From the NCBI GenBank assembly GCA_001899065.1, contig MKUZ01000019.1, positions 83,140-132,550 on the forward strand: a stretch of DNA of 49,411 bases, written 5' to 3'. Of the stretch, positions 1-7,058 are shown piece by piece (the stretch's first letter is position 1; each line of letters opens with the position of its first letter). The DNA comes from Devosia sp. 66-22. GTDB lineage: Bacteria > Pseudomonadota > Alphaproteobacteria > Rhizobiales > Devosiaceae. Below the pieces are notes generated by a model that had not been told where the DNA came from, searched no databases, and worked only from the letters and a program-made list of their open reading frames with translations. The translations under genes and the position numbers were made by a program.

Positions 1-146
1 CGCACCGTCGCCTCGGCGCCATCGGGCAGCAGCATGCGTTCGCGATAGACGACGTTGCCGGTGATCACGCTCTCATCCGCCAGACCCGGCAGCGCCGTCG
101 CGAGGGCCAGGGCCAATCCGGCCAGAAGCTTAGCTGCAGGGCTCAT
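1..146 (-). CDS. Secreted YbaY/YscW-like protein, 3' part cut off by window edge
   Basis: Only the first 48 codons are present; the gene runs off the left edge. The start is the ATG at 146-144, preceded by a strong AAGGAGG ribosome site. The N-terminus is a signal peptide: charged K5, a hydrophobic core, then a likely cleavage after about residue 23. The mature part begins with ITGNVVYRERMLLPDGAEAT, which resembles the opening strand of the YbaY/YscW lipoprotein domain (PF09619), usually written as TGTVTYRERIALPPGA. No lipobox cysteine is visible, so I infer a periplasmic rather than lipid-anchored form. The function of these proteins is poorly defined. The family call rests on about 20 residues. 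Confidence 0.6.
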   Translation of the reverse strand, partial: MSPAAKLLAGLALALATALPGLADESVITGNVVYRERMLLPDGAEATV

Positions 147-296
147 AAGCGGCCTCCTTGTTTCCATCCAGCCTACGCTCCCAAGCGCCGATGACAAGCT
201 CAGGACGGCGCCACCCTGCTCCTAAGTCATTCACTGTCCATTCATTTGCTTAGTTGCTCATCATTCCTATTCGCGACATGTGAGCCGGAGGCAGGC

Positions 297-529
297 ATGT
301 GGCCCCTTCTCAGCGAGGCGCAGTCGACCGTTCAGTTTGTGATGTTCATCGCCTGCATGCCGATGGGCGCGTCGCACATCGTGCGCCCCGCCCTACGGGT
401 CAATTTCTTCACCCGGCTCCACGCGCAGGGCACGGCGGCATCATGCTGATGGTCGTGGGGATCAGCGCCGGCGCGGCGATCTGGTTCTGGCGCTCGGCCG
501 AACGCACACGTTCGGACGGCCGGAGCTAA
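297..529 (+). pseudogene. Small two-helix membrane protein split by a frame change
   Basis: A 50-aa reading frame starts at ATG 297 behind GGAGG and stops at 447-449. It contains one hydrophobic helix (QFVMFIACMPMGASHIV) and an amphipathic stretch ending FFTRLHAQGTAA. The overlapping -1 frame carries a second hydrophobic helix (MLMVVGISAGAAIWFW) followed by a charged tail, and ends at 529; it has its own ATG at 443 that overlaps the TGA. Read together the two pieces look like one small two-helix protein broken by an indel near 440. The alternative is two translationally coupled micropeptides of 50 and 28 aa. I do not recognise the family. A base-call error could also produce this. Confidence 0.42.
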
Positions 530-853
530 TCAGCCCTCGGCGAGGATTTGCTCGCGGGCGAGGATGGTGAGTTCGGCCATCTTCTTGCGAATCATGTCGT
601 CGGACACCGAGGCGCCCTTGGCCTTGAGGTCGGCCGACACCTTGCGGAACACGTCCTCGTCGCCGGCTTCCTCGAAATCGGAGGCAACGACTTCGCCGGC
701 ATATTCCTTGGCGTGCTCATCGCTGAGGCCCATATGCTCGGCGGCCCACAGGCCGAGCAGCTTGTTGCGGCGGGCCTCGGCCTTGAATCGCAGTTCGCCA
801 TCGCGCGCGAACTTGGCTTCCTGGGCTTTCTCGCGATCGTCGAACTGGGGCAT
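530..853 (-). CDS. DUF1476 protein, ATP synthase inhibitor zeta subunit
   Basis: A 107-aa protein of the DUF1476 family (PF07345), characterised in Paracoccus as the zeta inhibitor that blocks ATP hydrolysis by F1-ATPase. Family hallmarks seen here are the start MPQFDDREKAQEAKFARD, the block RRNKLLGLWAAEHMG and the acidic stretch DFEEAGDEDVFRK. I take the ATG at 853-851 because homologues begin at that point and a GGAG site lies 7 bases upstream; a longer in-frame start at 964 would add 37 residues of non-conserved, low-quality sequence. It lies divergently from purC. That pairing is commonly seen in Hyphomicrobiales and supports the taxonomic guess. Confidence 0.9.
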   Translation of the reverse strand: MPQFDDREKAQEAKFARDGELRFKAEARRNKLLGLWAAEHMGLSDEHAKEYAGEVVASDFEEAGDEDVFRKVSADLKAKGASVSDDMIRKKMAELTILAREQILAEG

Positions 854-1105
854 GCGGGTCTCCACCTGGACTGGTCGGGCGCTGTTCGCCCTGCTTGTCG
901 AGAGGAGATAGTCGGGAATATGGGGCAAATCAACGGGCCGGAGCGCCGCAGGGGGCTGAGTCAAGAAACCGCGCTAACCCGTTCCAGCATTTGATCGAAT
1001 TCCGCCCGGCCATTGCGCCGGGTGAATCATCTTGCTTTTCCGGGGCGTTCTGGCGCATGAACGGCCCAACTCCCCAACATTACCTGCCACCAGGATGGCT
1101 CAGCC

Positions 1106-1870
1106 ATGAACCGCCGCCGGAAGATTTATGAAGGCAAGGCCAAGGATCTTTATGAGGGCCCCGAGCCCGGCACGCTCGTCCAGTATTTCAAGGACGACGC
1201 CACCGCCGGCGATGGCGCCAAGCATGAGATTCTCGACGGCAAGGGCGTGCTCAACAACCGCATTTCCGAGTTCGTGTTCACCAAGCTGAACATGCTGGGC
1301 ATCCCCACGCACTTCATCCGCCGCATCAACATGCGCGAGCAGCTGATCAAGGAAGTCGAGATCGTGCCGCTCGAAGTGGTGGTGCGCAATGTTGCCGCCG
1401 GCTCGCTGGTCAAGCGGCTCGGCCTCGAGGCCGGCACGCAGCTCCCCCGCTCGATCATCGAGTTCTATTACAAGGACGATGCGCTGCACGATCCGATGGT
1501 GTCGGAAGAGCACATCACGGCATTCGGCTGGGCCACCCCGCCCGAGCTCGACGACATCATGAGCCTGGCCGTCCGCGTCAACGACTTCCTCACCGGCCTG
1601 TTCATGGGCGTGGGCATCCAGCTCGTCGACTTCAAGATCGAAGTCGGCCGGCTCTATGAGGGCGACACGATGCGCATCGTGCTGGCCGACGAGATCAGCC
1701 CCGATTCCTGCCGGCTGTGGGACATCAAGACCCGCAACAAGCTCGACAAGGACCGCTTCCGCCAGGATCTGGGCGGCGTCGTCGAAGCCTATCGCGAAGT
1801 GGCGCAGCGGCTCGGCATTCTCGTCGAGAACGACAACGCGCTGACCACCGGGCCGCGTCTGGTTCAGTAA
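1106..1870 (+). CDS. purC: Phosphoribosylaminoimidazole-succinocarboxamide synthase (SAICAR synthetase)
   Basis: A 254-aa full-length SAICAR synthetase. It joins CAIR and aspartate using ATP, in cytosolic purine synthesis. The N-terminal [12 protein letters not shown] nucleotide loop, the central [15 protein letters not shown] block and [10 protein letters not shown] followed by [14 protein letters not shown] are all family signatures. The start ATG at 1106 has a weak AGGA 12 bases upstream and gives the normal [11 protein letters not shown] opening. It is the first pur gene in the window. The 250-bp gap shared with the divergent DUF1476 gene contains a 6-bp hairpin (CCCGGC at 1005-1010, GCCGGG at 1017-1022) that may belong to the leader. 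I see no purine riboswitch or clear PUR box. Confidence 0.97.
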   Translation: MNRRRKIYEGKAKDLYEGPEPGTLVQYFKDDATAGDGAKHEILDGKGVLNNRISEFVFTKLNMLGIPTHFIRRINMREQLIKEVEIVPLEVVVRNVAAGSLVKRLGLEAGTQLPRSIIEFYYKDDALHDPMVSEEHITAFGWATPPELDDIMSLAVRVNDFLTGLFMGVGIQLVDFKIEVGRLYEGDTMRIVLADEISPDSCRLWDIKTRNKLDKDRFRQDLGGVVEAYREVAQRLGILVENDNALTTGPRLVQ

Positions 1871-1969
1871 GAGCGTCGCCCGGCCGCCGCGGGCTCGCCC
1901 GCATGGCGATTCCGCGCGACACCGGGGCGTTTTGCCCCCATGCTGCGCCGGTCTGACTAGGCTGGTGAC

Positions 1970-3097
1970 ATGCACACGAGACGATCGGCGCTGGTTCTCG
2001 GGGCTGCTGGGGCGGCCGGAGCACTGCTGAGCGCGGGGCCCATGACAAAAGCCAGCCCATCGAGTGCCGAGCCCGACCCCCGGTTGGGCGACTTCCACAT
2101 GCCGCTCGAGTCGGCGCCGCACGCCCGGACCTTCATGCAATGGCCCGTCGCGCAGTCCGTGTATGGGCGCCGAGGGCTTGCGGGCGTGCAACGCTCGATC
2201 GTCGACATCGCCAACGCCATCGGGCAGTTCGAGCCGGTCGTGCTGCTCTCCGGCGACACGGGAAGGAGCGGCATCCGGGCCGGGCTGAGCAATGCGGTCG
2301 AGCTGTGGGACATCGCGACCGACGACCTGTGGTGTCGCGATTCCGGCCCGACCTTTGTCGTCGATGCGGCGGGTAACCTTGCCGTCGCGCACCTCCGCTT
2401 CAACGGCTGGGGGAACAAGCAGGGTTTTGCCAATGACGGCCTTGTCGCCGCCAGTGTTGCCGCACGTCTCGACCTGCCCCTGCTGGAAACCGGGCTCGTG
2501 GGCGAACAGGGCGGCGTCGAGCACGACGGCGCCGGGCTGCTGCTCGCGCATGAAAGCTGCTGGGTCAATCCTAACCGGAACACGCTGGACCGCGACACGA
2601 TTGCCGCGCGGCTGTGCCTCGCGCTGGGCGCGCAACAGATGATCTGGGCTCCCGGTTTGAAGGGCGAGGACATCACCGACTATCACATCGACGCGCTGGC
2701 GCGATTTGTCGGCCCGTCGACCGTGCTCATCCAGATCGACGACGCGCTCGATCCGGACGATCCCTGGTCGCGCGCGGCCCATCAGACGCTGCGGGCGCTG
2801 GAGGAGGCGCGCGACCTGGCGGGAAAGCCGCTGACGATCGTCAAGCTGCCCGAGCCCGAAACGGTGCGATCGAACGCGCCCGATTTCGTCTCCAGCTACA
2901 TCAACTATTACGTCTGCAACGGCGCCGTCATCGCCGCCCAGTTCGGCGACGCCCAGGCGGATGGCCTGGCGCGCGAGACGCTGGCCGATCTCTATCCCGG
3001 ACGCGAGATCGTTATGCTCGACATCGACCCGATCGGCGAGTCCGGCGGCGGCATCCATTGCGCGACGCAGCAGCAGCCGGCGCCGCGCCGCAGCTGA
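1970..3097 (+). CDS. Exported agmatine deiminase / peptidylarginine deiminase family protein
   Basis: A 375-aa member of the PAD_porph family (PF04371), whose members hydrolyse guanidino groups of agmatine or peptidyl arginine to ureido groups and ammonia. Catalytic landmarks are WCRDSGPTF near residue 120, the acid-histidine region ITDYHIDAL near 235, and the nucleophile cysteine in GGGIHCATQQQP near 365. Unlike cytosolic agmatine deiminases it starts with a twin-arginine-like signal (TRRSALVLGAAGAAGALL), so I infer export, possibly by Tat. It sits between purC and purS without an obvious functional link. Substrate cannot be told from sequence; agmatine is the most likely, and an arginine-peptide role is possible. 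Confidence 0.85.
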   Translation: MHTRRSALVLGAAGAAGALLSAGPMTKASPSSAEPDPRLGDFHMPLESAPHARTFMQWPVAQSVYGRRGLAGVQRSIVDIANAIGQFEPVVLLSGDTGRSGIRAGLSNAVELWDIATDDLWCRDSGPTFVVDAAGNLAVAHLRFNGWGNKQGFANDGLVAASVAARLDLPLLETGLVGEQGGVEHDGAGLLLAHESCWVNPNRNTLDRDTIAARLCLALGAQQMIWAPGLKGEDITDYHIDALARFVGPSTVLIQIDDALDPDDPWSRAAHQTLRALEEARDLAGKPLTIVKLPEPETVRSNAPDFVSSYINYYVCNGAVIAAQFGDAQADGLARETLADLYPGREIVMLDIDPIGESGGGIHCATQQQPAPRRS

Positions 3098-3193
3098 CTT
3101 TCGCCCCGCGACAGCGGCGCCGCGAGTGGGTTCGGCTGCACAAAGGCGTCGCGCGCGTTGACGCGTGCTGCTGACTCGTGCAGGGAGGCGGGC

Positions 3194-3433
3194 ATGAAAG
3201 CGCGCGTTACCGTCACCCTCAAATCCGGTGTGCTCGACCCGCAGGGCCAGGCCATCACGGGCTCCCTCAAGAGCCTCGGCTTCGATGGCGTCAGCGCCGT
3301 CCGGCAGGGCAAGATCTTCGACCTGGAGCTCGGCGACGCCGACCCGGCGGACGCGCGCCTCGCGCTCGCCGCCATGTGCGAGAAGCTGCTCGCCAACACC
3401 GTGATCGAGAACTACGCGATCGAGCTGGTCTGA
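3194..3433 (+). CDS. purS: Phosphoribosylformylglycinamidine synthase subunit PurS
   Basis: A 79-aa small subunit of the three-protein FGAM synthetase. PurS dimers bridge PurQ (glutaminase) and the short PurL. The family pattern is present from the start: KARVTVTLKSGVLDPQGQAI, then SLGFDGVSAVRQGKIFDLEL and a C-terminal NTVIENYAIELV. The ATG at 3194 follows GGAGGCGGGC, a good ribosome site; an upstream in-frame ATG at 3158 would add 12 unconserved residues. It is not adjacent to purQ or purL here: purQ follows 5.5 kb later and purL 11 kb later, which is unusual because these genes are normally contiguous in related genomes. Confidence 0.95.
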   Translation: MKARVTVTLKSGVLDPQGQAITGSLKSLGFDGVSAVRQGKIFDLELGDADPADARLALAAMCEKLLANTVIENYAIELV

Positions 3434-3440
3434 ACCCGGC

Positions 3441-4358
3441 TCAGGGCTTGAGGTCGGGCGGGACCGGCGGCGCCGCGTTCAGCAGCAGGATCGAGATGCG
3501 CTGGTTGGCCGACAGGTAGGGGTCGCTGGGCAGCAGCGGCTGCGTCGCGGCACGGCCGACGACAGATTCGACATGATCGTCGCCCAGGCCGAACTCGCCC
3601 AGGATGGTGCGCACCATGTTGGCGCGGTCGCTCGACAGTTCCCAGGCGCCGTAGCGCGGATCGTCATAGGTGCTGCCTGAGGCAGTGTGGCCCGAAATCC
3701 GGACCTGATTGGGCAGCTTGGCGAGGATCGGCGCGATCGAGGCAATCGCCTGGCGGGTGTATTCGAACGGATATTTCGAGCCTTCCGGGAACATCGGCCG
3801 GCCGACCGCGTCCATGATCTGGATGTCGAGCCCGTCGGCGGTTTCCTCGATGCGCAGATTGTCCTGCACGTCGGTGATGTTGGGGTTTTGCTGCCAGGCC
3901 TGCCGAATGCTCGCCGCGGCCCCCTCGAAGGCGCCGCGATAGTCGGACTGGATCGGCTTTTCGAGCGCGTTCTTGGTGACGTCATTGCCGCTCGCCACGC
4001 CCAGATTGCCCGAGCCGTCGTCGAGGCTGGCAAGCCCCTTGGTGCGCGCTTCGGCGACGCCGGGCTTGAGGTCCGAGCTGGCATTGGTGGTCTTGGCGCC
4101 CTCGGCATCGAACGCGCTGCCCGCCAGCACGCCGCCGGCGCCGCTGTTGGTTTCGCTGAGACTGGCCGGCGCGAAATAGTCGGCAAGGCCCTTCTTCTGC
4201 TCGGGCGTTGTCATCGAGATCAGCCAGAGCAGCAGGAAGAACGCCATCATGGCGGTCACGAAGTCGGCATAGGCGATCTTCCACGCCCCGCCATGGTGGC
4301 CGGCATGGCCGCCCTTCTTGACCTTCTTGATGATGATGGGCTGGTCGTAGGATGCCAC
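3441..4358 (-). CDS. motB: Flagellar motor stator protein MotB
   Basis: A 305-aa stator subunit. The N-terminal basic tail is followed by a single transmembrane helix around residues 28-48 with the proton-binding aspartate at D32 (AYADFVTAMMAFFLLLWLIS). A linker of about 100 residues leads to an OmpA-like peptidoglycan-binding domain in the C-terminal 130 residues, including ISGHTASG and ELSSDRANMVRTIL. MotB anchors the MotA ring to the wall so that proton flow drives the rotor. It lies 10 bases downstream of motA in an obvious two-gene operon. No other flagellar gene is in the window. It is convergent with purS, leaving only 7 bases between the two stop codons. Confidence 0.95.
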   Translation of the reverse strand: MASYDQPIIIKKVKKGGHAGHHGGAWKIAYADFVTAMMAFFLLLWLISMTTPEQKKGLADYFAPASLSETNSGAGGVLAGSAFDAEGAKTTNASSDLKPGVAEARTKGLASLDDGSGNLGVASGNDVTKNALEKPIQSDYRGAFEGAAASIRQAWQQNPNITDVQDNLRIEETADGLDIQIMDAVGRPMFPEGSKYPFEYTRQAIASIAPILAKLPNQVRISGHTASGSTYDDPRYGAWELSSDRANMVRTILGEFGLGDDHVESVVGRAATQPLLPSDPYLSANQRISILLLNAAPPVPPDLKP

Positions 4359-4368
4359 GGTGAACCCC

Positions 4369-5232
4369 TCAGGCGGCGGCCGGGAGGTCGGCAGTAGCCG
4401 CGTCGACTTCGGCGAAAGTCGGACGATCTTCGGACATCAGCGTCTTGCGGGCGAATTCGATGGCCATAACGGGGGCGTAGCCCGAGATGTGGGCCAAGAG
4501 GCCGGTCTTCATGGCGAGGTAATATTTGGACTCGGACTCGTAGATGTTGCGCAGCGCCTGCGCCATCGGCCCGAAGAAGCCATAGGCGACGAACACGCCC
4601 AGGAACGTCCCCACGAGCGCGCCGCCGATCATGTGGCCGAGCACTTCGGGCGGCTCGGAGATCGAGCCCATGGTCTTGATCACGCCCAGCACGGCGGCGA
4701 CGATGCCCAGCGCCGGGGTACCATCGGCCAGCGACTGCACGGCGCTGACGAGGCGCTGCCCTTCCTGGTGGTGCACCTCGAGCTCTTCGTCCATCAGCGC
4801 TTCGATTTCGTGCACATTGTTGGTGCCCAGCGTCATCATGCGCATGTAATCGCAGAGGAATTCCACCGCGTGGTGGTTGGCGGCAAACTTGGGGAAGCGC
4901 GCGAAAATGGTCGACGATTCAGGGTTCTCGACGTGCTGCTCGAGGGCGAGCACGCCGCGGGTCTGGACCAGCTTGAACAGCGTGAACTGGAGCCCCAGCA
5001 GCTCGATATAGGCCTCTTTATTGTAGCGCGAGCCGCGCAGCAGCGTGCCGAACACGCCCAGCGATTTCTTCAGCACCGGCCCGGTGTTGCCGATGATGTA
5101 GGCGCCCATGGCGGCGCCCAGGATAATGACGGCTTCGAAGGGCTGGATCAGCACCTCCAGATGGCCGCCCATGGCCATGTAGCCGCCAATCACGGAGGCC
5201 ACGACGACGACAATGCCAATGATCAGACGCAT
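4369..5232 (-). CDS. motA: Flagellar motor stator protein MotA
   Basis: A 287-aa four-helix stator protein that forms the proton channel with MotB. Two N-terminal helices, a cytoplasmic loop carrying conserved charged residues (about 85-165, with HEIEALMDEE), then the second helix pair beginning TPALGIVAAVLGVIKTMG, where P173 is the proline essential for torque. C-terminal IEFARKTL is also typical. The start ATG at 5232 opens MRLIIGIVVVVASVIGGY as expected. It is the first gene of the motA-motB unit. Its 190-bp upstream region is shared with a divergent micropeptide gene and contains CACCGGT and CCGCCTTA (minus-strand reading), motifs that recur upstream of the second micropeptide. Confidence 0.96.
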   Translation of the reverse strand: MRLIIGIVVVVASVIGGYMAMGGHLEVLIQPFEAVIILGAAMGAYIIGNTGPVLKKSLGVFGTLLRGSRYNKEAYIELLGLQFTLFKLVQTRGVLALEQHVENPESSTIFARFPKFAANHHAVEFLCDYMRMMTLGTNNVHEIEALMDEELEVHHQEGQRLVSAVQSLADGTPALGIVAAVLGVIKTMGSISEPPEVLGHMIGGALVGTFLGVFVAYGFFGPMAQALRNIYESESKYYLAMKTGLLAHISGYAPVMAIEFARKTLMSEDRPTFAEVDAATADLPAAA

Positions 5233-5424
5233 GAAGTACCGGGAAACACTCGAAAATCGCCGCCGAACCCTAGAGGTAGTCGGTTAGCGCTAAGGCGGGG
5301 TAAACGACCGGTGCGACTTTCGAGTCACAGGGCGGCGTTTTCACGCCAGCCATGCGCCGATCGCCATATCCGTTACGCACGAATCCTGTAGATCAGCCGC
5401 TCCCTCTCGACGTGCGTAGCCGAC

Positions 5425-5508
5425 ATGCTAAAGACCTTCTCGCTGTCCATCCTGTTCTTCCTCGCCCTCGGGCTGGTGGTCGCGGCTTACGCAACCATCC
5501 CGGTCTGA
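5425..5508 (+). CDS. Micropeptide A, 27 aa, single transmembrane helix
   Basis: A 27-codon reading frame from ATG 5425 to TGA 5506-5508. It begins MLKTFSLSILFFLALG and is one hydrophobic helix with a lysine at position 3 and a short polar end (ATIPV). A second gene 1.4 kb downstream (6891-6980) encodes a clear paralog that shares KTFSLS-LFF-LGL--AAYA--P. Conservation of protein with third-base differences argues that both are translated. No good Shine-Dalgarno precedes either start. The stop lies 16 bases before the glycosyltransferase start, so the two are probably on one message. Function unknown; I infer a small inner-membrane accessory protein. I know of no named family for it. Confidence 0.65.
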   Translation: MLKTFSLSILFFLALGLVVAAYATIPV

Positions 5509-5524
5509 GGCAAACGGAGCCGAA

Positions 5525-6781
5525 TTGGCTCGTATCGCCGTCCTTAGTGTCCCGGCCTATGGCCATCTCAATCCCGTGCTGCCGATCGTGCGCAAGCTGG
5601 TGCAGCGGGGCCATGACGTCACCGTGTTCAACGAGGCGAGCTTTGCGCCGCTGATCACGGCGACCGGCGCGCGCTTTGCCGCCTATCCGCCGGTGATCCA
5701 TCTCGAGGACTTCTCGCGCACCCTCAAGGACGGCGACATGATCGCCTGGATCGAGATGATCCTGGGCGCAACCGGCCCGCTGCTGGGCGCGCTGACGCCC
5801 CGGCTCCGAACCGAACGTCCCGACCTGATCGTGTTCGACGGCATCGCGGTGTGGGGCGAAATGCTCGCCTCCAAGCTCAAGCTGCCCTCGGTGGCGATTT
5901 CGACCACCTTCATGTCCGACGCCTTCGCCCGCACCGCCGGCGAGGTGGCGCACGACACGCTCAGCATCGCCCGGCTGATCCCCAACTTTCTGTGGGATGT
6001 GACGCGCATCTTCATCCACGGCGTGCTGCACCTGCCGCATACGCTGCCGCTGGTGCCGCGGCGCGGCGACGTCACGCTGATGCTGACCAGCCGGCAGTTC
6101 CATCCGCCCAGCCGGCGGCGCGACGAGCCCGACTTCATTTTCGTGGGCTGCTCGATCGACCCCGGCACGCGGCGCGAAACCTTCGACTTCGATCGCTTTG
6201 ACGGCCGCCCCCTGCTCTATGTGTCGCTGGGCACGCTGCATCACGGCAACGCGGCGTTCTTCGATACCTGCATCGCGGCCTTTGGCGATTTCCTGGGCCA
6301 GGTGCTGGTTTCGGTGGGTCGCGGCACGGACCTCGACCGCTACGCCGACGCCCCCGCGAACTTCCTGTTCGCCGAGGCCGTACCGCAACTCGCCGTGCTC
6401 GAGCGCACCAGCGTCTTCCTCACCCATGGCGGGCTCAACAGCGTGCACGAGGCGCTCTGGCACGGCGTGCCGATGGTGGCCGTGCCGCAGCAGATCGAGC
6501 AGCTTCACAACGCCGAGGCGATGGAGGCGGCCGGCGCCGGTCTCGTCATCGACGCCGAGGCCAAGGGCCATCCGGTCACTGCCGAGGCACTGCGAGCCGC
6601 CGTCGACAGGGTGATGATGGAGCGCGCGGTCTACGCCGCCGCGGCCGCCCGGATCGGCGCCTCGCTGCGCGAGGGCGGCGGCATCGACGAGGCCGCCAGC
6701 ATCATCGAGCGGCAGGCGCTCGGCCGTTCAGGCAGCGTTCAGCCCACGGCTGCGATAGAGGCTCCCGTCGAGCGGGTGTGA
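5525..6781 (+). CDS. GT1-family (MGT/UGT-like) glycosyltransferase
   Basis: A 418-aa GT-B fold enzyme. The N-terminal acceptor domain starts IAVLSVPAYGHLNPVLPIVR, typical of macrolide and lipid glycosyltransferases of family GT1. The C-terminal donor domain includes LLYVSLGTLHHGN near residue 235 and the nucleotide-sugar site FLTHGGLNSVHEALWHGVPM near 300. It would transfer a sugar from a UDP- or dTDP-sugar onto a lipid or small hydrophobic acceptor at the inner face of the membrane. The start is TTG 5525 with CGGAG 8 bases upstream. It is flanked by two paralogous micropeptides and followed by an acyltransferase-3 protein, which suggests a glycolipid or modified envelope product. The acceptor is unknown. 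Confidence 0.88.
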   Translation: MARIAVLSVPAYGHLNPVLPIVRKLVQRGHDVTVFNEASFAPLITATGARFAAYPPVIHLEDFSRTLKDGDMIAWIEMILGATGPLLGALTPRLRTERPDLIVFDGIAVWGEMLASKLKLPSVAISTTFMSDAFARTAGEVAHDTLSIARLIPNFLWDVTRIFIHGVLHLPHTLPLVPRRGDVTLMLTSRQFHPPSRRRDEPDFIFVGCSIDPGTRRETFDFDRFDGRPLLYVSLGTLHHGNAAFFDTCIAAFGDFLGQVLVSVGRGTDLDRYADAPANFLFAEAVPQLAVLERTSVFLTHGGLNSVHEALWHGVPMVAVPQQIEQLHNAEAMEAAGAGLVIDAEAKGHPVTAEALRAAVDRVMMERAVYAAAAARIGASLREGGGIDEAASIIERQALGRSGSVQPTAAIEAPVERV

Positions 6782-6890
6782 TCGTTACCGGTCAATTAAC
6801 CACACCGGTGCAATCCGCCTTAACCGATCGTCCCTCATAACCGCCCGGCGCTGCGTCAACGCGCCCTCAGACCAGTAAGCCGGCCCTCAA

Positions 6891-6980
6891 ATGATCAAGA
6901 CCTTCTCCCTCTCCGTCCTGTTTTTCCTGACGCTCGGCCTGATGTTCGCCGCCTACGCGTCGGTGCCCACCGGCCTCTGA
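6891..6980 (+). CDS. Micropeptide B, 29 aa, paralog of micropeptide A
   Basis: A 29-codon frame from ATG 6891 to TGA 6978-6980. It begins MIKTFSLSVLFFLTLG and continues into FAAYASVPTGL. Aligned without gaps to the 27-aa product at 5425-5508 it is identical at 17 of 27 positions and most other changes are conservative (I/L, V/I, S/T). It is a single predicted transmembrane helix with one lysine near the N-terminus. It lies 109 bases after the glycosyltransferase and 78 bases before the acyltransferase. The upstream stretch contains TTAACC twice (6798-6803 and 6820-6825). No strong ribosome site. Function unknown. Confidence 0.65.
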   Translation: MIKTFSLSVLFFLTLGLMFAAYASVPTGL

Positions 6981-7058
6981 TCGCTACAATCCTTCCCATT
7001 AAGCAAATCGGGTAACCCTCGCAGCGACAAGCGCGAGCGTTAACGACCGCCTTGCCGT

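Noticed and set aside
1100-3058. Long antisense frame of 652 codons over purC and the deiminase gene
   Set aside because: High-GC antisense shadow of two well-supported genes; residues are Arg, Asp, Gly and His rich and match no family.
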